33,640 nt of DNA from Flavobacteriales bacterium (GTDB lineage Bacteria > Bacteroidota > Bacteroidia > Flavobacteriales > Flavobacteriaceae). The translations under genes and the position numbers were made by a program. Of the stretch, positions 24,168-31,137 are shown one piece after another. Under the pieces are notes generated by a model. The model searched no databases and was not told where the DNA came from. It saw only the letters and a program-made list of their open reading frames with translations. Where the stretch lies: the NCBI GenBank assembly GCA_004213965.1, contig SGZI01000007.1, forward strand, positions 1-33,640. Direction: 5' to 3'. Position 1 is the stretch's first letter; each line of letters starts with the position of its first letter.

Positions 24168-26735
24168 ATGAATAAATACTTGATTATTTGCCTTTCTTTT
24201 TTTCTTTATTCAATTAATTCGTATGCTCAATCAGATCTTGTTATTGAAATAGCTGTTGATTCCACAGCCACGGATAATTCAGACAACTTTATTGAGGATT
24301 TATTTAGTATTTCTTTAAGTGATGATGAATTAAATGATGATACTTCAGCCTCAGATAATATTTCAGGATTATTAAACTCTTCAATGGATGTTTTTTATAG
24401 AACAGCAGCTTATGAGTTTAGCTCTTCATTTTTTAAGGTAAGAGGATTAGATTCAGAAAATGCAAATGTTTTAATTAATGGAATTAATATGAACAAGATG
24501 TATAACGGGAGGCCACAGTGGAGTAATTGGGGAGGATTAAATGATGTTTTAAGAAATCAAGAATTATCTAACGGCATAACTCCTTCTGTATATAATTTTG
24601 GAGGAATTTTGGGTTCTAGCAACATAAATATAAGAGCATCAGAATATTCTCAAGGAGGAAGAGTTACATACTCATCCTCTAATAGAAGCTATACAAATAG
24701 ATTGATGGCAACCTATTCATCTGGATTAGATGATAAGGGCTGGGCTTATTCTATTTCAATGGGTAGAAGATGGGGAAATGAAGGATATCAAGATGCATCA
24801 TTTTATGATTCAAATTCATTGTTTGTTTCTGTTGAAAAAATATTAAATGATAAACATAGTTTTAATCTAGCAGCGATTTATGCGCCTAATAGAAGGGGTA
24901 AATCATCTCCAAATACTCAAGAAGTATATGATTTACAGGATACAAGATATAATGAATATTGGGGATGGCATGATGGGGAAAAAAGAAATTCACGTGTAAA
25001 ACGAGTTGTAGAGCCTGTTGTTATTTTAAATCATTATTGGACAATTGATAGCAAATCGTCATTGCAAACCAATCTTGGATTTCAATTTGGAGAATTAGGA
25101 AATAGTCGTTTAGACTATGGCGGAGGAGCTAATCCATCTCCGGCATATTATCAAGGATTACCAAGTTATTTTTTAGCTGATAATGACGGACCTGATTATG
25201 CAGGAGCATATTTAGCTCAAGAAAATTTTGTTAATAATGGTCAAATAAATTGGAATAGAATATATGATGCTAATATTACAAATAATATTGCCAATGTAAA
25301 TGCTGCTTATGTGCTTTATGAGGACAGAAGTGATGATACACAGCTAACAATTAATTCTATATACAAAAATGATTTTAATGATAATATCTCCTTTAGTTCA
25401 TCGCTAAATTATAGGAATTTAGTTTCAGACAATTTTGCAGAGGTTATAGATATGCTTGGCAGTCATACAGGATATTTAAATGTAGATTCATTTGATAATC
25501 TTCAATATGACTTGCAAAATCCAAACCTAGTCGTTTCAAATGGAGATACATTTAAGTACAATTATACTATTCATGCTAATGAATTAACAGCTTATAGCAA
25601 GTTGTTATTTAAATATGATAAATTAGATTTTTTTGTAGCAGGAAGTTATACTAACACGGAATATCAAAGAGAAGGATTATATGATAATGAAGCAAATACA
25701 GGGAATTCACTTGGAATGGGTGATAAAATAAGCTTTACAGGATATGGATTAAAAGCAGGTATAACATATAAATTGTCAGGAAAACACATTTTTGATTTTA
25801 ACTCAGCTTATCTTCAAAAAGCACCATCTATTAGAAATACTTTTACTAATTCTAGAGCCAATCATAATGTAGTTGGAAGCGATGCTAATGGATTAATAAA
25901 TAATAATCCAATAAGCGAAGAAAAGATAATGGCATTTGATGCAAATTATATTTTTAGATCTTCAGTAATTAATGGTAGATTGACAGGGTTTTATACAACC
26001 ATAAAAGATGCAAATGAAATATCATTTTATTATGCTGATGGAGTAATTGGATTTCAAGATACAAGAGAATTTATACAAGAAATACTTCAAGGAATAGATA
26101 AAAAATATTTTGGACTTGAATTAGGGATAGAAGCTCAAATCATCTCTAGCGTTAAGTTGAAAGGAGCTGCTTCAATAGGTCAGTATACATATGACAATAA
26201 TCCATATCTATATTTAGGAGCTGATAATTATACTGTTCCTATTGGTAATTCAAATTTGGAGAATTATAAATTAGCTGGAGGACCTCAAAGAGCATATTCA
26301 GTTGGATTTGAATATAGAGATCCTAACTATTGGTGGATGGGATTAACAACAAACTTCTTCACAAATACCTATGTAGATATAAGTCCACTTACAAGGAGTC
26401 AAAATTTTTATTTAGCTCAAGACGGACTTCCTTTTACAGATTATAATACAAATATTGCCAGAGATTTACTAAGGCAAGAAAAATTTGATGACTACATGGT
26501 TGTTAATCTTATTGGTGGTAAATCATGGAAAATTGAAGATTACTATATTGGATTTTTTGCAAGCATTAATAATATTTTAAACCAGGAATATAAAACTGGT
26601 GGATTTGAACAAGGTAGAAATGCAAACTACCATGAACTATTAGACGATGTTAATAATCCTAAACGTGTTTTTGGACCTAAATACTGGTATGGTAGAGGGA
26701 CCAACTATTTTTTAAACTTATATTTTAGATTTTAA
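24168..26735 (+). CDS. TonB-dependent outer-membrane receptor, nuclease-associated
   Basis: An 855-residue receptor with signal peptide MNKYLIICLSFFLYSINSYA. A low-complexity, Asp/Ser-rich segment (about 28-68) precedes the plug domain (about 65-160). The plug has VRGLDSENANVLINGINMN and WSNWGGLNDV (118-127), the latter shared with the receptor at 20477. The remainder is a long beta-barrel ending YFLNLYFRF. There is no CarboxypepD_reg domain and no clear TonB box, though SDLVIEIAV (22-30) may serve. A DUF5689 lipoprotein starts 10 bp downstream, and an exported DNase I-like protein is divergent 97 bp upstream. By analogy with receptor-lipoprotein pairs, the receptor imports what the lipoprotein captures, possibly nucleotides, phosphate or DNA fragments. 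The substrate is inference. Confidence 0.93.
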   Translation: MNKYLIICLSFFLYSINSYAQSDLVIEIAVDSTATDNSDNFIEDLFSISLSDDELNDDTSASDNISGLLNSSMDVFYRTAAYEFSSSFFKVRGLDSENANVLINGINMNKMYNGRPQWSNWGGLNDVLRNQELSNGITPSVYNFGGILGSSNINIRASEYSQGGRVTYSSSNRSYTNRLMATYSSGLDDKGWAYSISMGRRWGNEGYQDASFYDSNSLFVSVEKILNDKHSFNLAAIYAPNRRGKSSPNTQEVYDLQDTRYNEYWGWHDGEKRNSRVKRVVEPVVILNHYWTIDSKSSLQTNLGFQFGELGNSRLDYGGGANPSPAYYQGLPSYFLADNDGPDYAGAYLAQENFVNNGQINWNRIYDANITNNIANVNAAYVLYEDRSDDTQLTINSIYKNDFNDNISFSSSLNYRNLVSDNFAEVIDMLGSHTGYLNVDSFDNLQYDLQNPNLVVSNGDTFKYNYTIHANELTAYSKLLFKYDKLDFFVAGSYTNTEYQREGLYDNEANTGNSLGMGDKISFTGYGLKAGITYKLSGKHIFDFNSAYLQKAPSIRNTFTNSRANHNVVGSDANGLINNNPISEEKIMAFDANYIFRSSVINGRLTGFYTTIKDANEISFYYADGVIGFQDTREFIQEILQGIDKKYFGLELGIEAQIISSVKLKGAASIGQYTYDNNPYLYLGADNYTVPIGNSNLENYKLAGGPQRAYSVGFEYRDPNYWWMGLTTNFFTNTYVDISPLTRSQNFYLAQDGLPFTDYNTNIARDLLRQEKFDDYMVVNLIGGKSWKIEDYYIGFFASINNILNQEYKTGGFEQGRNANYHELLDDVNNPKRVFGPKYWYGRGTNYFLNLYFRF

Positions 26736-26745
26736 ACTATACATT

Positions 26746-28188
26746 ATGAAACTTTTTAAATTAATTACTGTAATTATCTTTTTATCAATACCTAACTTTT
26801 CCTGTGTTCAGGATGATGATTATTCAATACCTGAAAGTGTTGGATTAGAAGAAAACCAGGATCTAACACAATTATTAGATCAAATTAATAATGGTGAGGT
26901 TGACTTAATGACTATTTCACAAGTAAAATCCCTTTATAATCCTTCAACCAGTACTACGCAATTTGAATCAAATATTGCTGTTAAAGGCTATGTAGTATCA
27001 TCTGATATGACTGGTAATTTTTATAAGGAATTTTATATGCAAGATAGTCCTGATAGCCCAACAGCTGGTATTAAGGTAACAATAAATCAAGTAGATTCAT
27101 ATAATCAATATAATATAGGTAGAGAGGTTTATATTAAGCTTCAAAATCTATATATAGGACCTACACATGGTGATAGTGTTTTAACTATTGGAGGAAGTCT
27201 TAATGGGAATGAGATTGAAGAACTTAATGAAAATTTTGCTTCTGAAGTTATTTTAAGGTCTTCAAATACTTTTGAGATTATACCTCTTAGTTTAACTTTA
27301 CCGGAGATTGATGCCTCTCATATAGGTCAATTTATTAGTATAGAATCTGTACAATTTCCAAATAATCTTTCAGGTTTGACATATGTAGATCCATATGAAG
27401 ATTATGATACTCAAAGAGCTTTAGAAACTTGTGTAGGAACATTTAACCCTTATGCTCCTAAACTTGAGACTAGTGCATATGCTAACTTTGATCAGAATCT
27501 ATTACCAACTGATGGAAGTGGTACTTTGTCTGGAGTATTGAGTAAAGATTATTTTGGTGATGACCTAGTTATTATGTTAAATTCAAAAGATGATGTAGTT
27601 TTTGATTCTCCAAGATGTGACCCTCCTGTCATTGATTGCGGGCTTGCCAGTGCCGAAGGATCTAATATTTTATTTCAAGATGATTTTGAAGCACAAGATC
27701 CTTATACTTCAGTTTCGGGGAACGGATGGACTAACTATATTGAATCGGGCACTGAAACATTTGAAGCTTATTCTGGTAGTGGATCGAATCCTTCTTTAGG
27801 AGTTTCCGTTAGAATCGGCTCCTATCAATCAGGAGATGCTAGTTCTGTTGCTTGGTTAATTACTCCTGCAATTGATTTAACAGCAAACCCTAATGCGACC
27901 TTAACATTCCAAACATCCAATAGCTACTCCGATGGCAGTACATTAGAGTTACAATTTTCTAAAAACTGGGATGGTACTACTGAAGGTATTTCAAGTGCAG
28001 AATGGGGTGTTGTTCCTGCTGCATACATCACCGCTGATTCTGATTTTTATGGCGACTGGTTTGATTCAGGAATTGTAGACCTCTCTTGCGCAGAAGGAAC
28101 AGTGAATTTTGCATTTAAATATGTTGGAGGTGGCGACTCTGATATTGATGGGAGTTACGAAATTGACAATATTAGAATTGCTAACTAA
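26746..28188 (+). CDS. Surface lipoprotein with DUF5689 and choice-of-anchor J domains
   Basis: A 480-residue lipoprotein. The lipobox gives Cys20 (IPNFSC) and is followed by VQDDDY, an acidic export signal that fits display on the cell surface. Residues about 40-295 match DUF5689, an OB-fold-like Bacteroidota domain often found beside or fused to extracellular nucleases (IAVKGYVVSSDMTGNFYKEF; quoted in part). Residues about 305-480 form a choice-of-anchor J, jelly-roll-like module (ILFQDDFEAQDPY, AWLITPAIDL, YEIDNIRI), a common ligand-binding fold. It is co-transcribed with the receptor, 10 bp upstream, and ends at a strong terminator. It probably captures ligand for that receptor. Which ligand is not shown by the sequence. 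Confidence 0.88.
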   Translation: MKLFKLITVIIFLSIPNFSCVQDDDYSIPESVGLEENQDLTQLLDQINNGEVDLMTISQVKSLYNPSTSTTQFESNIAVKGYVVSSDMTGNFYKEFYMQDSPDSPTAGIKVTINQVDSYNQYNIGREVYIKLQNLYIGPTHGDSVLTIGGSLNGNEIEELNENFASEVILRSSNTFEIIPLSLTLPEIDASHIGQFISIESVQFPNNLSGLTYVDPYEDYDTQRALETCVGTFNPYAPKLETSAYANFDQNLLPTDGSGTLSGVLSKDYFGDDLVIMLNSKDDVVFDSPRCDPPVIDCGLASAEGSNILFQDDFEAQDPYTSVSGNGWTNYIESGTETFEAYSGSGSNPSLGVSVRIGSYQSGDASSVAWLITPAIDLTANPNATLTFQTSNSYSDGSTLELQFSKNWDGTTEGISSAEWGVVPAAYITADSDFYGDWFDSGIVDLSCAEGTVNFAFKYVGGGDSDIDGSYEIDNIRIAN

Positions 28189-28207
28189 TAACAAAATTTT
28201 ATTAGCT

Positions 28208-28239
28208 AAAAAAAGCCTCCATATAGTGGAGGCTTTTTT
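28208..28239. terminator. Bidirectional intrinsic terminator
   Basis: Left arm AAAAAAGCCTCCA (28209-28221), a 5-nt loop TATAG and right arm TGGAGGCTTTTTT (28227-28239) form a perfect 13-bp hairpin with A and T tracts on opposite sides. It ends the DUF5689 operon and, from the other side, the PorE-like operon (stop at 28249). Confidence 0.94.
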
Positions 28240-28248
28240 AATTATAAT

Positions 28249-30189
28249 TTATCTTGATACTATTATAAATTCTGATCTTCTGTTTTGAGCATGTTCTTCT
28301 TTTGAACATCCTTGACTACAATCAACTCTAGGCTCTTCTTCACCTTTCCCAACTCCAGTTATTCTGTCTTCACTTATTCCTTTAGAAATAACATATTGTG
28401 CAGTAGATTTTGCTCTTCTATCAGAAAGCCCTTTATTATATGAAGCTGGGCCGCGAGAATCAGTGTGAGATTCTGCTCTAATAATCATTTCTGGATATTT
28501 CTCCATTATAGCAACAAGTTTATCTAATTCAAATGCTGCTTTATTTGTAATATTAGATTTGTCAAAATCAAAATATATTGGATTTAGATTTATTTTTTCC
28601 TCTACTATTATTTCTTCAATAGGATCTAAATACACATCCAATACTGGTGGAGGAATATCAGTAAAAGTAAGATCAAGCATTTTACTTTCATACCCTGTTT
28701 TACTTACCGTTAATTGAATTTTATCTTCACATTCAATCATAAATTCAGCTAATCCTTTTTCAGAGGTCATTTTGGTATTATCAACTATGCCTGTATTATC
28801 TGAAATAGATGTAGTAGCAAATGAAATAGGCTCTTTTGTTTTAGAATCCAGAATATTTGTAGTCAGTAAAATATCACATAGCGGTAATAATTTTTTTACA
28901 GCATAAACATCATCACTTCCTTTTCCTCCAGATCTATTAGATGAAACAAATCCATCTTCACAGTTTTCAGCAAGAATAAATGCAAAATCATCTGCATTAC
29001 TATTCACTGGAATTCCAACATTTCTTGGAGCTGTCCATTTCCCGTCAACTGGTTTGGTATAAAAAACATCCATACCACCTAAGCCTAAATGTGCATCAGA
29101 TGAAAAATATAGTATGTTATCACAGCAAACATGTGGGAACATTTCTTGACCTTCAGTATTTATTTTTTGCCCCAGGTTTTTAACATTACTTATATTTCCA
29201 ATACTATCAATTTCACCTTTATATATATCAAAATTACCATACCCTCCAGGCATATCAGATGAAAAATAGATGATTTCCCCATCACAACTAAGAGATGGAT
29301 TTTTGATTGAATAATTTGGGCTATTAATTTCTAAACGGGTAGCATTACTCCACTCATGCGAAAACTTACATTTCCCATTATCTTTCCATGTAATATGTTT
29401 TTTAATACATCGAGTAGCTTTATAAAGATGAATAACTCCCATCTGATTATAGTTTAGAGAATCTTTATAATATGATTTATCAAATAGACTTTCACGAGTA
29501 AAGTACATTGTTTCCCCATCAGGACTAAATGCAACCATCCCCTCATGATATTTTGTATTTATAACATCTTCTAATATTTGCTCATTCAAATATGACCCTT
29601 GATCAACATCAAATTTATAGATATCTAAAAAAGGTTCATTATTCCATCCATATTTTCTCCCCTTATCATTTCTTGCAGATGTTATGTATATGTTATCTTC
29701 AAAAAGGACACCTCCAAAATCAGAGTATTCACTATTAATATCTAAATTTTGAACATTAAACCTTTTGCCTTTGTTAATTATTTTGGTTAGATAATTTGGG
29801 TCTTTTTTGAATGCAGTCGACCTATTGTCATATGGCCTCATGTCTGCAAATTTATTCATCCAAACATTTGATTCTTTATACTTCCCATTTGCTTTTAACA
29901 TTTGTGCATATTTATAAATCACTTCTGCATCTGATGATGAGTCAACAATTTTACTATACCATTTTTCAGCTTCAACAGTATTAAATATATTATAATAGGA
30001 TTCTGCCAATTGACTAATTACATAATAATCCTCTGAATCTTTATTCGCTATTTTTAAATATTCATCAGCTGCTTTTACAAATTCTAGTCTATCAAATAAC
30101 TTGTCAGCTTTTTTAGTTAAATTATTTTGACCAATTATTGGAGAAAAACTGATTAATGTAATAATTAAAAGTGTAAGTATTTTTTTCAT
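28249..30189 (-). CDS. PorE-like OmpA family protein (TPR, PD40 propeller, CRD, OmpA)
   Basis: A 646-residue exported protein (signal peptide 1-20, ending SPIIGQ) with the domain order known for the T9SS protein PorE. TPR-like repeats come first (about 23-125: YLKIANKDSEDYYVISQLAE and similar). A PD40/WD40-like beta-propeller follows (about 150-425: GMVAFSPDGETMYFT, LSCDGEIIYFSSD, CDNILYFSSDAHLG). A carboxypeptidase-regulatory domain covers about 440-530, and an OmpA peptidoglycan-binding domain covers 536-646 (FDFDKSNI, ESHTDSRG, LSDRRAKS, GKGEEEPRV). It would tie an outer-membrane complex to peptidoglycan. It is last in an operon with PorP/SprF and a type B surface protein. Because it sits with an adhesin rather than with core por genes, it may be a dedicated paralogue rather than PorE itself. 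Confidence 0.9.
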   Translation of the reverse strand: MKKILTLLIITLISFSPIIGQNNLTKKADKLFDRLEFVKAADEYLKIANKDSEDYYVISQLAESYYNIFNTVEAEKWYSKIVDSSSDAEVIYKYAQMLKANGKYKESNVWMNKFADMRPYDNRSTAFKKDPNYLTKIINKGKRFNVQNLDINSEYSDFGGVLFEDNIYITSARNDKGRKYGWNNEPFLDIYKFDVDQGSYLNEQILEDVINTKYHEGMVAFSPDGETMYFTRESLFDKSYYKDSLNYNQMGVIHLYKATRCIKKHITWKDNGKCKFSHEWSNATRLEINSPNYSIKNPSLSCDGEIIYFSSDMPGGYGNFDIYKGEIDSIGNISNVKNLGQKINTEGQEMFPHVCCDNILYFSSDAHLGLGGMDVFYTKPVDGKWTAPRNVGIPVNSNADDFAFILAENCEDGFVSSNRSGGKGSDDVYAVKKLLPLCDILLTTNILDSKTKEPISFATTSISDNTGIVDNTKMTSEKGLAEFMIECEDKIQLTVSKTGYESKMLDLTFTDIPPPVLDVYLDPIEEIIVEEKINLNPIYFDFDKSNITNKAAFELDKLVAIMEKYPEMIIRAESHTDSRGPASYNKGLSDRRAKSTAQYVISKGISEDRITGVGKGEEEPRVDCSQGCSKEEHAQNRRSEFIIVSR

Positions 30190-30206
30190 GTTATTATATT
30201 ATATAA

Positions 30207-31118
30207 TTAGAAATATCTTGGTGATCTTGACACCTTAGTTCTAAAGTTTATATCAAAGTTTATAAAAATTTCATGTGATGCTTTTGTTAAAAAACTAAGT
30301 TCTGACTGGATACTGTCATAAGCATACCCTATTCTAATTGAAGGAGAAACTAGAAAATTAATCATTGCTGTTACTGAATCGTCTGTTCTATATCCCACCC
30401 CAAATTCTACAAAATCATACATAAATAAATTTGCATTTAAATCAATACTTGCAGGGCTGTCAAAAGCATATTTCATAAATACGTGCGGTTTAAGTTTAAA
30501 GTCTTCATTGATATCAAAAACATAACCAGCAGCAGCAAAGAGATGCTGAGTTTCTGAACCTATATTAAAATCATTGCTATCCAAGTGTACTGATTCTAAT
30601 ATATTAGGAACAGAGACTGAAACATAATATTTATTAGGTTTATAAAAATACACACCAGCTCCAAAATTAGCAGTGTTGTCATTTATATCATTAGCAAAAA
30701 ATGGATCGTTTGGATCAATCAGATCAAGACCAATTAACCCTATATCATGAAAAGTTGTTCCAGCTTTAATTCCAAAAGCAAGTCTATTATCATTTGCTAA
30801 GTTTAGCGTATAGGAGAAATCAACATATAAATTTGTTTCACTAACTGGTCCAATTTTATCTGAAATAGCTGAGAATCCAAGTCCAACATTTCTTCCTGCA
30901 GGAAAATGTATGTTCATGGTTCCTGTCTTTGGAGCTCCTTCTAAACCTTCCCATTGATCTCTATAAAGAACCCCAATACTTGTTAAATCACTTGAACCAG
31001 CATATGCAGGATTAATAACATTCATATTATACATATACTGAGTATACTGAGGGTCTTGTTGAGCATTAATTGATAATGCAAAAAAGAAAAGTAACAGAAT
31101 TATAATATTTTTTTTCAT
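30207..31118 (-). CDS. PorP/SprF family type IX secretion outer-membrane protein
   Basis: A 303-residue outer-membrane protein with a signal peptide (ALSINAQ) and the classic PorP/SprF opening QQDPQYTQYMYNMNVINPAYAGS (residues 20-42, partly quoted). GVLYRDQWEGLEGAPKT follows, then alternating beta strands (GLGFSAISDKIGP, FGIKAGTTF, YYVSVSVPNIL, VGYRTDDSVTAMINFLV, IGYAYD) of a 14-strand-like barrel. SprF-like proteins are required for secretion and attachment of type B-CTD substrates such as the gliding adhesin SprB in Flavobacterium johnsoniae. It lies 19 bp after a gene encoding a type B-CTD protein and 17 bp before the PorE-like gene, so it is probably the partner of that one substrate. Confidence 0.93.
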   Translation of the reverse strand: MKKNIIILLLFFFALSINAQQDPQYTQYMYNMNVINPAYAGSSDLTSIGVLYRDQWEGLEGAPKTGTMNIHFPAGRNVGLGFSAISDKIGPVSETNLYVDFSYTLNLANDNRLAFGIKAGTTFHDIGLIGLDLIDPNDPFFANDINDNTANFGAGVYFYKPNKYYVSVSVPNILESVHLDSNDFNIGSETQHLFAAAGYVFDINEDFKLKPHVFMKYAFDSPASIDLNANLFMYDFVEFGVGYRTDDSVTAMINFLVSPSIRIGYAYDSIQSELSFLTKASHEIFINFDINFRTKVSRSPRYF

Positions 31119-31137
31119 TTTTTTACTTCTTGACTTG

